A DNA stretch of 55,848 bases from Reyranella sp. (GCF_004296935.1 NZ_SCVH01000071.1:1-55848), one strand, 5' to 3'; numbered from the stretch's first letter, positions 1 to 8,529 are shown. The notes: generated by a model not told the origin, from the letters alone. Made by a program: numbers and translations.

Positions 1-161
1 CGCTGATGCTCCGGCAGCTTGTTGGTCAGGATCGAAATGAAGATCAGGTTGTCGATGCCGAGCACGACTTCCATGACGATCAACGTGGCAAGTGCGGCCC
101 AGGCATGAGGGTCGCGGGCGAGCGCGAGGAATTCTGCGATCATCCCTGCAGCATAAGTCAT
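1..161 (-). CDS. TerC family integral membrane protein (N-terminal fragment)
   Basis: The minus-strand frame running off the left edge encodes the first ~53 residues of a TerC-family membrane protein. Visible are the start [11 protein letters not shown] and a first membrane segment leading into [14 protein letters not shown], the family signature with the conserved GIDN acidic site on the membrane helix. TerC proteins are linked to tellurite resistance and metal (Mn) homeostasis at the inner membrane. The start could also be the second Met (codon at 143). The gene is divergent from the MFS gene, with about 60 bp between them. The rest lies outside the window. Confidence 0.85.
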   Translation of the reverse strand, partial: MTYAAGMIAEFLALARDPHAWAALATLIVMEVVLGIDNLIFISILTNKLPEHQ

Positions 162-220
162 CGCTGCCTCCCGCCAAGGGACCTTTCCTTTGCGGCGCCC
201 AGCCGCTAAGCCCGCTACCG

Positions 221-1414
221 ATGTCCCCCTCCGCCGCCCCGCCGCGGCCCACCCCTACGCTCGCTATTGCGCTGCTGTCGGTCGCGGCCTTCGCCTCGGC
301 CGCCAATATGCGCGTGACCGATCCGCTCCTGATCCAGCTCGCCACCGAGTTCGGCACCACCGTCGGCGGCGCCTCGATCGTGGCTACCGCCTTCCTGTTC
401 GCCAACGGCGTATTCGTGCTGGTGCATGGGCCGTTCGGCGACCGCTACGGCAAGATGCCGGTGGTAACCATCGCCTGCATCGGGGCCGCCCTCTGCTGCG
501 TGCTGAGCGCGCTGGCGGTGTCGCTGGGTATCCTCACGCTGGCGCGCTTCCTGACCGGCGTCGCCAGCTCGGCCATCATCCCGCTCGCCATCGCCTGGGT
601 GGGCGACAACGTGAGCTATGAGAAGCGCCAGGCCATGCTCGCCCGCTTCCTCACCGGCCAGACGCTGGGCCTCATGACCGGCGCCGCACTGGGCGGCGCG
701 ATCGGCGACTGGCTGGGCTGGCGCTCGGTCTTCTGGGTGCTGGCCGCGATCTACATCGTGGCCGGCGGCGCCCTGATCGTCGTCATGCGTGCCCGGCCCG
801 ACATCGCCCGGCCGGGCGCGCGTGCCGAGGGTTCGATGGTCGGCCAGATGGTGCGCGTGCTGCGCCGACCGTGGGCGCGCACCGTCATCATCGTCGTGGC
901 GCTCGAGGGTGGCGTGTTCTGGGGCGCTTTCACCTTCGTCGGCGCCGATCTCCATCAGCGCTTCGGCCTGGGCTTTGCCGCCATCGGCCTCGCGGTCGCG
1001 GCCTTCGGCGCCGGCGGATTCATGTATGTGATGGTGGCGCATCATCTCGTGCGCCTGCTGGGCGAACGTGGCCTCTGCCTGTGGGGCGGCGCGGGCCTCG
1101 GCCTCGCCTTCGCCGGCATGGCGCTGGCGCCGTCGGCCGAATTCGAGTTCGCCGCCATCGTGGTCTCGGGCGTGTCGTTCTACATGCTGCACAACACGCT
1201 GCAGACCCATGGCACGCAGATGGCGCCGGAGGCGCGCGGCGCCGGCATGGCGCTGTTCGCGCTCTGCCTGTTCCTGGGCCAGGCGGTGGGCGTGCCCATC
1301 GCCGCGCCCATCGTCGACCGCTGGGGCGCGCCACCGGTGTTCTGGGTCGCCGCGGTCTTCTTGCCCCTGCTCGCGCTATGGTTCGCACACGCCATCAAGA
1401 GACGAAGCTCATAG
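221..1414 (+). CDS. MFS transporter
   Basis: A 397-residue major facilitator superfamily permease with about 12 hydrophobic segments. The cytoplasmic loop after helix 2 carries a variant of the MFS motif [14 protein letters not shown]. The length and even spread of helices fit a drug or metabolite/H+ antiporter of the DHA1 type (AraJ/YdhP-like); the substrate cannot be read from sequence. I chose ATG 221 because residues upstream in the same frame are not hydrophobic and lie inside the divergent promoter region. It converges on the aldo/keto reductase gene with an 18-bp gap. Confidence 0.88.
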   Translation: MSPSAAPPRPTPTLAIALLSVAAFASAANMRVTDPLLIQLATEFGTTVGGASIVATAFLFANGVFVLVHGPFGDRYGKMPVVTIACIGAALCCVLSALAVSLGILTLARFLTGVASSAIIPLAIAWVGDNVSYEKRQAMLARFLTGQTLGLMTGAALGGAIGDWLGWRSVFWVLAAIYIVAGGALIVVMRARPDIARPGARAEGSMVGQMVRVLRRPWARTVIIVVALEGGVFWGAFTFVGADLHQRFGLGFAAIGLAVAAFGAGGFMYVMVAHHLVRLLGERGLCLWGGAGLGLAFAGMALAPSAEFEFAAIVVSGVSFYMLHNTLQTHGTQMAPEARGAGMALFALCLFLGQAVGVPIAAPIVDRWGAPPVFWVAAVFLPLLALWFAHAIKRRSS

Positions 1415-1432
1415 CTGGGGGCGCGCAAGTCC

Positions 1433-2413
1433 CTAGTTCTCCGGCGACACCCGGAATTCGTACGGCTGCTCGAGCAGCTTCGATTCCTCCGGCGTGAGCG
1501 CGATCTCGGTCGCCTTGGCCGCCGAGGTGAGCTGATCGAGGCCGGTGGCACCGATGATCGGGGCCCCCATGTAGGACTTGGCCAGCAACCAGGCGAGCGC
1601 CACCTGGGCCGGCGTCACCTCCCTGGCTTTAGCGACCTTCTTCAGGCGCTTCACGACCTCCCAATCGCAATCGCGGTAGGTTCCCGCCTTCACCACCGCG
1701 TCGTTCCTGGAACGCTCGGTGGCGCCGCCGCCTTCCTTGCTGCGGTTGCCGGCGAGGAAGCCGCGGGCCAGTGGCGAATAGGGAATGAGCCCGACGCCCT
1801 GCTCGTGGCAGAGGCGGTTCATCTCGCGCTCCTCCTCGCGCTGGATCAGGTTGTAGAGGTTCTGCATGGCGATCGGCCGCGCGTAGCCCTTCCAGTCGGC
1901 GACCATCAGCATCTGGGCGAACTTGTAGGCCGGCATGGTCGAGCCGCCGATGTAGCGCACCTTGCCCGAACGCACGATCTGGTCGAGCGAGTACATCGTC
2001 TCTTCGACCGGCGTATGCGGATCGAGGCGGTGGACCTGGTAGACATCGATGTAGTCGGTCTGCAGGCGCTTCAGCTGGGCGTCGACCGAGGCCATCAGAT
2101 GCTTGCGGCCGGTGCCCTGATCGTTGGCGACATCGCTCATGCGGATGCCGACCTTGGTCGAGAGCACGAACTCCTCGCGCTTCACCATCTTCATGAGCGT
2201 GGCGCCCATGATCTCCTCGGAGCGGCCGTAGTTGTAGGTGTCGGCGGTGTCGAAGAAGGTGATGCCGACGTCGAGGGCGCGCCTGAAGTAGGCGGGCGCC
2301 TCGGCCTCGTCGAACTTGCCCCAGCCGCGGCGGCCCTTGGCGCCCCACGAATTGCCGCCGAGGCAGATCCTGCTCACGATCAGGCCCGAGCGGCCGAGCG
2401 GTCCGTATTTCAT
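1433..2413 (-). CDS. Aldo/keto reductase
   Basis: A 326-residue NADPH-dependent oxidoreductase of the aldo/keto reductase (TIM barrel) superfamily, close to the YajO/Tas-like bacterial group. It opens with MKYGPLGRSGLIVSRICLGG; the active-site Asp and Tyr lie in FDTADTYNYGRSEE, and the distal end has GATGLDQL, the usual cofactor phosphate-binding region. It probably reduces small aldehydes or ketones in the cytosol. The gene is divergent from the selenoprotein gene across 47 bp. Confidence 0.92.
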   Translation of the reverse strand: MKYGPLGRSGLIVSRICLGGNSWGAKGRRGWGKFDEAEAPAYFRRALDVGITFFDTADTYNYGRSEEIMGATLMKMVKREEFVLSTKVGIRMSDVANDQGTGRKHLMASVDAQLKRLQTDYIDVYQVHRLDPHTPVEETMYSLDQIVRSGKVRYIGGSTMPAYKFAQMLMVADWKGYARPIAMQNLYNLIQREEEREMNRLCHEQGVGLIPYSPLARGFLAGNRSKEGGGATERSRNDAVVKAGTYRDCDWEVVKRLKKVAKAREVTPAQVALAWLLAKSYMGAPIIGATGLDQLTSAAKATEIALTPEESKLLEQPYEFRVSPEN

Positions 2414-2460
2414 CCGATGTCCCCCTTGATGGCGCGAGCCCAGGCCGCCACCTTAACAGG

Positions 2461-2679
2461 ATGAAAGTCCTGATCGAATACTGCGGCGCTTGAGGCTACA
2501 AGCCGCAGGCCCTCCGTGTGAGGGATCGCCTCGAAGGACTGGGTGCGGCGGAAGTCGAGCTGCGCGCCGGCAGATCTGGCCAGTTCGACGTCACCGTCGA
2601 TGGCGCCCTGAAATACACCCGTAGCAAGACCGGCCGCTTCCCGACCGACGACGAGATCGAGGATCTCGCTCGTCCCTGA
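2461..2679 (+). CDS. SelT/SelW/SelH (Rdx) family selenoprotein, in-frame UGA as Sec
   Basis: Read through the TGA at 2491-2493, this frame gives a 72-residue Rdx protein: [18 protein letters not shown], then an [11 protein letters not shown] strand and a [11 protein letters not shown] end. The recoded codon falls exactly on the second position of the CxxC/CxxU redox motif of SelW-like proteins, so selenocysteine (U11) is the natural reading. The thioredoxin-like family is thought to act in thiol redox. Both halves keep the family pattern, so ordinary pseudogenisation is less likely. A hairpin 17 nt after the UGA could be the SECIS. ATG 2461 is the only in-frame start downstream of the reductase start; its ribosome-binding site is weak. 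selA/B/C/D are not in the window. Confidence 0.75.
2510..2524 (+). promoter_or_regulatory. Putative bacterial SECIS hairpin
   Basis: A perfect 5-bp stem (2510-2514 CCCTC with 2520-2524 GAGGG) closes a 5-nt loop CGTGT inside the coding sequence. The loop begins 22 nt after the end of the UGA at 2491-2493. Bacterial SECIS elements are small apical stem-loops within the ORF at about this distance, usually with G and U in the loop, as here. Assignment as a SelB-binding element is inference. Confidence 0.5.
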
Positions 2680-2711
2680 GCCGGCTGTCACGATTTCCCA
2701 AGGAGTATCGC

Positions 2712-3533
2712 GTGAGCACCATCAAGACCAAGGACGGCACCGAGATCTTCTACAAGGACTGGGGCAGCGGCACGCCGGTCGTCTTCTCGCACGGCTGGCC
2801 GCTCACAGCCGACGCCTGGGAAGACCAGATGATGTTCCTGGCCGAACATGGCTTCCGCACCATCGCGCACGATCGCCGCGGGCATGGCCGCTCGAGCCAG
2901 CCGTGGGGCGGCAACCACATGGACCAGTACGCCGACGATCTCGCCGAGCTCTTCGACAAGCTCGACATCAGGGGCGCCACGATGATCGGCCATTCGACCG
3001 GTGGCGGCGAGGTCGCGCGCTACATCGGCCGCCACGGCACGAAGCGCGTCGCCAAGGCGGTGCTGGTCGGCGCCGTGCCGCCGATCATGCTGAAGACGGC
3101 GGCCAATCCCGGCGGGCTGCCGATCGATGCGTTCGACGGCATCCGCAGGGGCGTCGCGTCTGACCGCTCGCAGTTCTACAAGGATCTGACCACGCCTTTC
3201 TTCGGTGCCAATCGCAGCGGCTCGAAGGTGACGCAGGGCCTGCGCGACAGCTTCTGGCTGCAGGGCATGATGGGCGGCCTCAAGAATCAGTACGACTGCA
3301 TAAAGGCATTTTCGGAGACCGACTTCACCGAGGACCTGAAGAAGTTCGACGTGCCGACCTTGTTGATCCACGGCGACGATGACCAGATCGTGCCGATCGG
3401 TGCTGCCGCCCATCGCGCGGTGCAGCTCGTCAAGGGCGCGACGCTCAAGGTCTATAAGGGCGGCGACCACGGCCTGGCCGCCACCCACAAGGACCAGCTC
3501 AACGCCGACCTGCTGGCGTTCTTGAAGGGTTAG
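2712..3533 (+). CDS. Alpha/beta hydrolase (arylesterase / cofactor-free haloperoxidase type)
   Basis: A 273-residue alpha/beta hydrolase resembling non-haem chloroperoxidases and aryl esterases. The nucleophile elbow is GHSTGGG (Ser about residue 95); the acid is in HGDDDQIVP and the histidine in [16 protein letters not shown] supplies the oxyanion region. It starts at GTG 2712, with AAGGAG 7-8 bp upstream. Likely cytosolic hydrolysis of small esters; perhydrolase side activity is common in the family. A bidirectional hairpin terminator follows the stop. Confidence 0.92.
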   Translation: MSTIKTKDGTEIFYKDWGSGTPVVFSHGWPLTADAWEDQMMFLAEHGFRTIAHDRRGHGRSSQPWGGNHMDQYADDLAELFDKLDIRGATMIGHSTGGGEVARYIGRHGTKRVAKAVLVGAVPPIMLKTAANPGGLPIDAFDGIRRGVASDRSQFYKDLTTPFFGANRSGSKVTQGLRDSFWLQGMMGGLKNQYDCIKAFSETDFTEDLKKFDVPTLLIHGDDDQIVPIGAAAHRAVQLVKGATLKVYKGGDHGLAATHKDQLNADLLAFLKG

Positions 3534-3536
3534 GAC

Positions 3537-3559
3537 GTGAAGGGCTAAAGGCCCTTCAC
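3537..3559. terminator. Bidirectional hairpin terminator
   Basis: Perfect 9-bp inverted repeat (3537-3545 and 3551-3559, GTGAAGGGC/GCCCTTCAC) with loop TAAAG, between the convergent ends of the esterase and 2-hydroxyacid dehydrogenase genes. It overlaps the stop codon of the latter. There is no long T-run, so termination strength is uncertain. Confidence 0.6.
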
Positions 3560-4551
3560 TTCAGCACTTCCTTGTTCACGCAATGGGCGGCGTTGGGGCG
3601 GCCGTCGAACACGCTCAGGATGTTCTCGATGGCAGTCACCGCCATGCGGTCGCTCGCCTCCTTGGTGACGCCGGCCATGTGCGGGCTGAAGATCACGTTC
3701 TCCAGGCCGAACAGCTTGTTGGAGGCGTCAGGCGGCTCCTTGTCGAGCACGTCGAGGCCGGCACCGCGCAACTTGCCGGTGGAGAGCGCCTTGTAGAGCG
3801 CGTCTTCGTTGATGATGCCGCCGCGCGCGGTGTTCACCAGGAAGGCGTCGGGCTTCATCAGCGCCAGGGTCTCGCTGTTGAACATGTCGATCGTCTCGGG
3901 CGCCTTGGGGCAATGCACCGAGACGAAATCGACCTTGGGCAGGATTGCCTTGAGGTCGGTCACCTTGGTGGCGCCCGCCTTCTTGATCTCGGCCTCGGAG
4001 ATGTTGGGATCGAGAACGAAGACGTCCATCTCGAAGGCTGCGCAACGCTTCACGGTGCGCGAACCGATGCGGCCCATGCCGACTACCAGGATCGACTTTC
4101 CGGAAAGATCGGCCGGCAGGTCGGCCAGCCGCTCACCCCAACCACCTTCGCGTACGAAGCGGTCGTACTTCTTCACCAGGCGGGCCGAAGCCAGCAGCAT
4201 GTACATCGCATGCTCGGCCACCGACACGGAGTTGGCGATGCCCGTGGTCATGAGCGGAATCTTGCGCTTGTTGAGCGCCGGCACCTCGACAGCGTCGAAG
4301 CCGACGCCCAGTCGGGCAACCACCATCATCTCCGGCGCGGCGGTGAGCTCGGCCTGGCGGAACGGCGTGCCGCCCAGGGTCACGGCATGAGCGTCCTTGA
4401 GCTTGGGGTGCAGCGACGGAACCGTGTCGTCGGCCAGGATCTCGAAATCGACGTCGTCGCGCTTCTTGAGCACGTCCAGACCGGCCTGCGGCATGCGGCC
4501 GACGATCAGCACCTTCTTGCGGTTCTTGCCTGTACTTGGGCCCGTGGTCAT
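3556..4551 (-). CDS. D-isomer-specific 2-hydroxyacid dehydrogenase
   Basis: A 331-residue NAD(P)-dependent dehydrogenase of the D-2-hydroxyacid/phosphoglycerate dehydrogenase family. The Rossmann fingerprint is VGMGRIGSRT (about residue 156). The catalytic triad shows as Arg in NTARGG, Glu in LDKEPP and His in SPHMAGVT. It would reduce a 2-oxoacid to the D-2-hydroxyacid or the reverse; the substrate (glyoxylate, hydroxypyruvate, phosphoglycerate) is not readable. The Lrp regulator gene lies just upstream on the same strand, 60 bp away, and may control it. Confidence 0.92.
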   Translation of the reverse strand: MTTGPSTGKNRKKVLIVGRMPQAGLDVLKKRDDVDFEILADDTVPSLHPKLKDAHAVTLGGTPFRQAELTAAPEMMVVARLGVGFDAVEVPALNKRKIPLMTTGIANSVSVAEHAMYMLLASARLVKKYDRFVREGGWGERLADLPADLSGKSILVVGMGRIGSRTVKRCAAFEMDVFVLDPNISEAEIKKAGATKVTDLKAILPKVDFVSVHCPKAPETIDMFNSETLALMKPDAFLVNTARGGIINEDALYKALSTGKLRGAGLDVLDKEPPDASNKLFGLENVIFSPHMAGVTKEASDRMAVTAIENILSVFDGRPNAAHCVNKEVLK

Positions 4552-4611
4552 CGTTTCCCCTGCTTTCCCGGATCGAACTCTGCCGATCCTAGAGCCCGTG
4601 CCGGGCCGAGG

Positions 4612-5091
4612 CTAGGGGAGGTAGGTGAGCGGGAGCCGCGTGGTGGACTTGATCTCCTCCATGGCGAACATGGAGGTGACGTCGCTGAGGTCGACCTTGG
4701 CGATCAGGCGCTTGTAGAAGGCGTCGTAGGCCTCGATGTCGGGGAGCGCGAGGCGGATCAGGTAGTCGATCTCGCCGCTCATGCGGTAGCAGTCCATGAC
4801 CTCGGGAAACGACGCCACCGCCTTGGCGAAGCGGCCGAGCCATTGGGCGGTGTGCTGGGCGGTGCGAACCGCCACGAACACGGTCACCCCGGCATTCACC
4901 GCCTTGCGATTGAGCAGCGCCACCCGGGCACGGATGATGCCCTCCTCCTGCAGCCGGTTGATGCGCCGCCAGCACGGCGTGGTCGAGAGGCCGACCCGCC
5001 GCGCGATCTCGGCCAGCGCCATGTCCGAGTCGTCCTGCAGGCAATCCAGAATCTTCTTGTCGAAGGAATCGAGCGATAATTTCCCAGGCAT
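4612..5091 (-). CDS. Lrp/AsnC family transcriptional regulator
   Basis: A 159-residue feast/famine regulator. The N-terminal winged helix-turn-helix spans about residues 8-60 (DKKILDCLQDDSDMALAEI, then VGLSTTPCWRRINRL as recognition helix). The C-terminal RAM/AsnC ligand domain includes GEIDYLIRLALPD. It likely senses an amino acid and controls the adjacent 2-hydroxyacid dehydrogenase and itself. An imperfect palindrome just upstream (5121-5140) is a candidate autoregulatory site. Confidence 0.93.
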   Translation of the reverse strand: MPGKLSLDSFDKKILDCLQDDSDMALAEIARRVGLSTTPCWRRINRLQEEGIIRARVALLNRKAVNAGVTVFVAVRTAQHTAQWLGRFAKAVASFPEVMDCYRMSGEIDYLIRLALPDIEAYDAFYKRLIAKVDLSDVTSMFAMEEIKSTTRLPLTYLP

Positions 5092-5120
5092 TGGCAGTTC
5101 CTTGGAATGAATTTCTCAAA

Positions 5121-5140
5121 TCTGCGCCAGATTGCGCAAA
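5121..5140. promoter_or_regulatory. Candidate Lrp-type operator
   Basis: Imperfect inverted repeat TCTGCGC-N6-GCGCAAA, 6 of 7 arm positions matching, 30 bp upstream of the lrp-like start and 42 bp upstream of the divergent DUF6356 gene. The position suits autoregulation. Assignment is by position and symmetry only. Confidence 0.4.
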
Positions 5141-5181
5141 GCTAGCAAGCCGTTTCCCGCCACAGCCGGTAGAATTATCCA

Positions 5182-5439
5182 ATGATCCGCCGCTTCACCG
5201 ACCACCCCGCCTCGGTCAACGAGACCTACCTCCAGCACATGGCCATGTCCTTCGGCTTCGGCAGCCGGATGATGGTTGGCGCACTTGCCTGCTTCGTACA
5301 TGGCTTCTTTCCATGGCTCTGCCTGACCCGGGGAAGCGACACGATCCGCGGCCTGCATCACCGCATGGTAACGCATCGTGTCGTGCGAACTCCTTCCGGC
5401 CTCACGCCGGAGCATCGCGCCGCCGTTGCCGGCGACTAG
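5182..5439 (+). CDS. DUF6356 family protein
   Basis: An 85-residue protein starting MIRRFTDHPASVNETYLQHM, with a central hydrophobic stretch (GSRMMVGALACFVHGFFPWL) and a C-terminal His/Arg-rich tail. This pattern matches the small DUF6356 proteins common in alphaproteobacteria; their function is unknown. One membrane-associated helix is likely. Divergent from the Lrp regulator. About 164 bp with no recognisable gene follow, up to the HPF-like gene. Confidence 0.8.
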   Translation: MIRRFTDHPASVNETYLQHMAMSFGFGSRMMVGALACFVHGFFPWLCLTRGSDTIRGLHHRMVTHRVVRTPSGLTPEHRAAVAGD

Positions 5440-5603
5440 CCAGCCTTCTTCCTCCCGCGTTCGCGACGGCGCCCGCTGCGGCGCAGGAGCGTTTGTTGGT
5501 GCCGGTCACCGTCAACGACAAATGCCGCACCTCGACCGCTTGCAACCTGTTGCGCGCGCCCCACGTTCATTGAGAACGCCGTTGCATCGCAGGGAGGATC
5601 GAC

Positions 5604-5990
5604 TTGGAAACACCCCTCAAAATCAGCTTCCAGGGTGGCGATGCCAGCGATGCGCTGAGCCAGATGATCACCGGTCATGTCGAGACGCTGGAGCAGCTCT
5701 ACGGCCGCCTGACCGCCTGCCATGTCGTGGTCAAGATTCCCGACAAGCACCACCGCACCAGCGGCCTGTTCAGCGCCAACATCCACATGACGTTGCCGGG
5801 CGGCATCGACATCAACATCGATCAGACCCCGCAAGCCGACGACCGGTTCTCCAATCCGCAGTTCGCCGTCAACGACGCCTTCCGGCGGGCCAAGCGGCTG
5901 CTCAAGGAGCGGGCCCAGAAGCAGCGTGGCGACGTGAAGAAACTGCACGAGCGCATCGATCGCTCGCTCGATCGTCCGCCGGAGCCCTAG
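5604..5990 (+). CDS. HPF/RaiA-like ribosome-associated protein
   Basis: A 128-residue protein of the sigma-54 modulation / hibernation-promoting factor (S30AE) fold: KISFQGGDASDAL start, a HVVVKIPDKH strand, an INIDQTPQADDRFSN loop and a basic helix (VNDAFRRAKRLLKERAQK). HPF proteins bind the decoding centre and silence ribosomes in stress or stationary phase. The start is TTG 5604, supported by GGGAGGA 5-6 bp upstream. It faces the ChaB-phosphoribosyltransferase stress operon, which fits a hypoxia/stress role. Confidence 0.85.
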   Translation: METPLKISFQGGDASDALSQMITGHVETLEQLYGRLTACHVVVKIPDKHHRTSGLFSANIHMTLPGGIDINIDQTPQADDRFSNPQFAVNDAFRRAKRLLKERAQKQRGDVKKLHERIDRSLDRPPEP

Positions 5991-6000
5991 AAGCCCCTGC

Positions 6001-6213
6001 CTAGCGGCGGGAGCGCCAATCTCCGTCCTCGCCCTTGACATAGCGATGCTTGACGGCCGCCCAGGCCGTCCGATGGCAGATCTCCTCGCGCCGCGGGTCG
6101 AGTGCATAGGTTTGCCAGGCGTGGTTGAAGGCCTCGCGATAGATGTCCTGTGCCGGCGGCGGCAGGTGATTGCGCACCGACGGCGGAAGGGCATGGTTCG
6201 ACGCGTAGGGCAT
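6001..6213 (-). CDS. chaB: ChaB family protein
   Basis: A 70-residue ChaB-type protein: MPYASNHALPPSVRNHLPPPAQDIYREAFNHAW, then a His-Arg-Thr-Ala-Trp helix and the C-terminal VKGEDGDW. E. coli ChaB is described as a cation (ChaA) transport regulator; in alphaproteobacteria it recurs in stress clusters with unknown function. The ATG at 6213 is preferred over one six codons upstream because homologues begin MPYAS. Last gene of the minus-strand stress operon. Confidence 0.85.
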   Translation of the reverse strand: MPYASNHALPPSVRNHLPPPAQDIYREAFNHAWQTYALDPRREEICHRTAWAAVKHRYVKGEDGDWRSRR

Positions 6214-6251
6214 GACTCCCTCTTGCAGCATGATCGACGGTGGCCGCTCTT

Positions 6252-6914
6252 CTAAACACGAACGGGCGGTGGGTCGTTTGGTGGGCGCGCCAACAGAGCG
6301 ACGACCTCGTCGTCCGTCACTTGGCGAAAATCGTCATAGAACTGCCCAACCCCACGAAAGCCCTCGGGACAGGTCAGGCAGACGGCCTCGTCGACTTCCG
6401 ACCGCAGCGACGCCAGGGCACTCGACGATGCCACGGGGACTGCCAGCACCAGCCGGGCCGGGCCACGCTGTCGGGTCGCGCGCAGCGCGGCGCGCATGGT
6501 CGCCCCCGTTGCAATACCGTCGTCGACCACAATGACGACCCGCCCGGCGACGTCGGCCGGCGCCCTCGTGCCGAGATAGCGGCCGCGCCGACGCTCGATT
6601 TCCGCCAATTCCCGTGCGCCGATCGCGTCGAAGTCGGCTGTGCTCGTGCCCGTTGCGGCCAGAATCCCTGGGTTGCGCACAATCATGGGCGCACCGCCGT
6701 CCACGACGGCCCCCAGCGCCAGTTCCGGCTGGTCCGGCGCGCCGATCTTGCGCACGAGAACGAGGTCGAGCGGTGCGCCCAAGGCGGTCGCCACGGCCGC
6801 ACCAACCGGCACGCCGCCGCGTGGCAACGCCAGAACGATGGGCTTGCAATCGGCATAGGCGCTCAAGGCCTCAGCCAGTCTGTGGCCCGCCTCGGCACGG
6901 TCCTTGAACTTCAT
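6252..6914 (-). CDS. Phosphoribosyltransferase family protein
   Basis: A 220-residue type I phosphoribosyltransferase. The PRPP-binding signature is VVIVVDDGIATGATM (about residues 120-134), preceded by the flexible-loop region LALPRGGVPVG. The family domain seen in stress clusters (COG1926) has an unassigned base or alcohol acceptor. ATG 6914 is taken as the start because the upstream in-frame residues overlap the intergenic region. Third gene of the FNR-box operon, between the host attachment and ChaB genes. Confidence 0.87.
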   Translation of the reverse strand: MKFKDRAEAGHRLAEALSAYADCKPIVLALPRGGVPVGAAVATALGAPLDLVLVRKIGAPDQPELALGAVVDGGAPMIVRNPGILAATGTSTADFDAIGARELAEIERRRGRYLGTRAPADVAGRVVIVVDDGIATGATMRAALRATRQRGPARLVLAVPVASSSALASLRSEVDEAVCLTCPEGFRGVGQFYDDFRQVTDDEVVALLARPPNDPPPVRV

Positions 6915-6943
6915 TGCCTCTCCCTGCGGGCAGCCCTGCCCGC

Positions 6944-7417
6944 CTAGCGGGCGGGCTTCACCAGCGATCCGAGACGCCGCCACAGGCTCGCCACTGTTTC
7001 GTTGGTCAGGTCCTTGGCGACCTCCTTGCCGATGCAGCGCTGCACACGCGCAGTCATCAAGCCGCGCAGTTCGCCAAGGCTGCGGCGCGGCGCCACCAGG
7101 ATGATATGGTCGACCTCCCGGCGCCCACAGGCACCGTCGAGCGTCTCTGCCAGCACCGCCGAGAAGCGGTGCTTCTCGAGCTTGTGCGGATCATGGGCCG
7201 GCTCGAGCGCGTGGCGCGCGCCGCTCCGGGACGAGGCGTAGCTGCGGCCTGGCTTGTCGCTCTTGAGGTCACGGGCATGCCCACGGCTCTCCGGAGCGAT
7301 CAGGTCGGCCTGCCGCGCGGCGACAAACTTGTTGGTGTCTTCGCTCGCTACGAAGAAGCGGGCCCGGGCGCCGTCGGCGACCACGACCCATGTGCGGGGG
7401 CGTTTCGGCTTAAGCAT
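6944..7417 (-). CDS. Host attachment protein family
   Basis: A 157-residue protein of the 'protein required for attachment to host cells' family: KPKRPRTWVVVADGARARFFVAS at the N-terminus and DHIILVAPRRSLGELR toward the C-terminus, with the basic, soluble character of the group. These fold like release-factor eRF1 domains and occur in stress and plant-associated clusters. The start codon at 7417 overlaps the DUF2267 stop by 8 nt (ATGCTTAA), indicating translational coupling. Confidence 0.85.
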   Translation of the reverse strand: MLKPKRPRTWVVVADGARARFFVASEDTNKFVAARQADLIAPESRGHARDLKSDKPGRSYASSRSGARHALEPAHDPHKLEKHRFSAVLAETLDGACGRREVDHIILVAPRRSLGELRGLMTARVQRCIGKEVAKDLTNETVASLWRRLGSLVKPAR

Positions 7418-7856
7418 CGCGCAGCAACTCATCGGGCCAGAGGTTCAGGGCTTCATGCGGCAGAAGATGACGCAGTTTCAACATTTCCCCGCGATCCAGA
7501 CACCGGGCCATGACGGCAAAACTGGCCCGTGCAGCCGCCCCGGCCTCGATCTCTCCGGCACGCGGCAGTTCGGCCGCGACATGTTCGATGAAGTCCGCGA
7601 GATGGCGCTCGCGGGTCGGCGTCGCAGCCGGATGCCAGCCCTCGTAGTAGGCGCCGCGCAACAGCATCGGAAGCTGCGCCCCGAAATGGACGGCGTTCTC
7701 CGGCCCGATCCGGTCGCGCAGGGCATGCAACGTGCCGCGCAGGGCGCCGAACGCCGCGCGATGACTGTCGGTTCCAAGCTCGACCATCATGAGCTTGAGC
7801 CAGTGATTGGATTCCTGAAGGGTCTTGTCGAATACGCCGAGGTCGGTTGCGCTCAT
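7410..7856 (-). CDS. DUF2267 domain-containing protein
   Basis: A 148-residue DUF2267 protein: FDKTLQESNHWLKLMMVELG and AFGALRGTLHALRDRI, then LPMLLRGAYYEGWHP, the family core, and a C-terminal helical repeat of the same type. Function is unknown; the family tracks with stress and low-oxygen genes. First gene of the operon DUF2267, host attachment, phosphoribosyltransferase, chaB. An FNR/FixK-like box is centred about 62 bp upstream of its start. Confidence 0.85.
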   Translation of the reverse strand: MSATDLGVFDKTLQESNHWLKLMMVELGTDSHRAAFGALRGTLHALRDRIGPENAVHFGAQLPMLLRGAYYEGWHPAATPTRERHLADFIEHVAAELPRAGEIEAGAAARASFAVMARCLDRGEMLKLRHLLPHEALNLWPDELLRDA

Positions 7857-7911
7857 GGCCGCTCCTCCCGTTCTCCATGCAGAAGCCTAGACCTTTGCCG
7901 GGACGCACCGC

Positions 7912-7925
7912 TTGATCTGAGTCAA
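7912..7925. promoter_or_regulatory. FNR/FixK-like box (TTGATCTGAGTCAA)
   Basis: A 9-of-10 match to the anaerobox TTGAT-N4-ATCAA, in the 76-bp gap upstream of the DUF2267 operon. Its centre at 7918.5 would place a class II start site near 7877, leaving a 5' leader of about 20 nt. The operon content (stress proteins) fits oxygen-limited induction. Confidence 0.65.
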
Positions 7926-7932
7926 CCGCCGG

Positions 7933-8529
7933 CTAGCGCCGCCTCACACCCTTCTCGTCGAGCCGTTCGCGCAAGAGGCCGATCCGGTCGCCACCCCAGA
8001 ACAGTTCACCGTCGAAGGCGAAGGTGGGCACGCCGAAGACGCCCGATGCCTCGGCCTCGAGACGCAGGCGGTCATGTTCGGCCCCGCCTTCGCCTGCGAG
8101 ATAGTCCTCGAAACCCTGAGGCGCGCCCGCCTCGACAAGCACGGCGGCAACGGCCTCGGGGCTCTCAGGATCGAGTTCACGCCGCCAGAAGCGGTCGAAC
8201 GCGCGATCGTTGTAGGCGCGGAAGACATCGTGCTGCTGGGCATAGAGCATGCCGGCATTGACCGGCCGGGCGTAAAAGATCTTCTTCGGACCCATCAGCG
8301 TCAGGCCCTGCTTGTTGGCAAAACGCCGGGCGTCCATGTAGGCATAGCGCACGCGACGCCAGTGATGGGCGTCGCGCTCGGCCACCGATCCCTGGAACGA
8401 AGCGATGTCGAGCGTGTAGGGCCTCCAGGCAATGGCGATGTCGTAATCGGCTTCAAGCTGGTAGGCCCACGCCTTGGCGACGAAGGCGTAGGGACTGACG
8501 TAGTCGCTCCACAGGACGATTTCCGTCAC
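7933..8529 (-). CDS. DsbA-family / 2-hydroxychromene-2-carboxylate isomerase-like protein
   Basis: A 198-residue thioredoxin-fold protein of the DsbA-like 2-hydroxychromene-2-carboxylate isomerase/GST kappa group. Instead of a CxxC it has WSDYVSPYAFVA, the SPY motif with the GSH-contacting Ser. The C-terminal cis-Pro region is SGVFGVPTFAFDGELFWGGDRI. It probably isomerises an aromatic-pathway intermediate using glutathione. GTG 8529 overlaps the stop of the preceding membrane-protein gene (GTGA). Confidence 0.88.
   Translation of the reverse strand: MTEIVLWSDYVSPYAFVAKAWAYQLEADYDIAIAWRPYTLDIASFQGSVAERDAHHWRRVRYAYMDARRFANKQGLTLMGPKKIFYARPVNAGMLYAQQHDVFRAYNDRAFDRFWRRELDPESPEAVAAVLVEAGAPQGFEDYLAGEGGAEHDRLRLEAEASGVFGVPTFAFDGELFWGGDRIGLLRERLDEKGVRRR

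Noticed and set aside
2410-2691. 93-codon minus-strand frame over the selenoprotein
   Set aside because: No family pattern; the plus strand reads as an Rdx protein with only one interruption at the expected Sec position.
5440-5603. Possible gene between DUF6356 and HPF
   Set aside because: Frames are Arg-rich with no conserved pattern; nothing found apart from the HPF ribosome-binding site.
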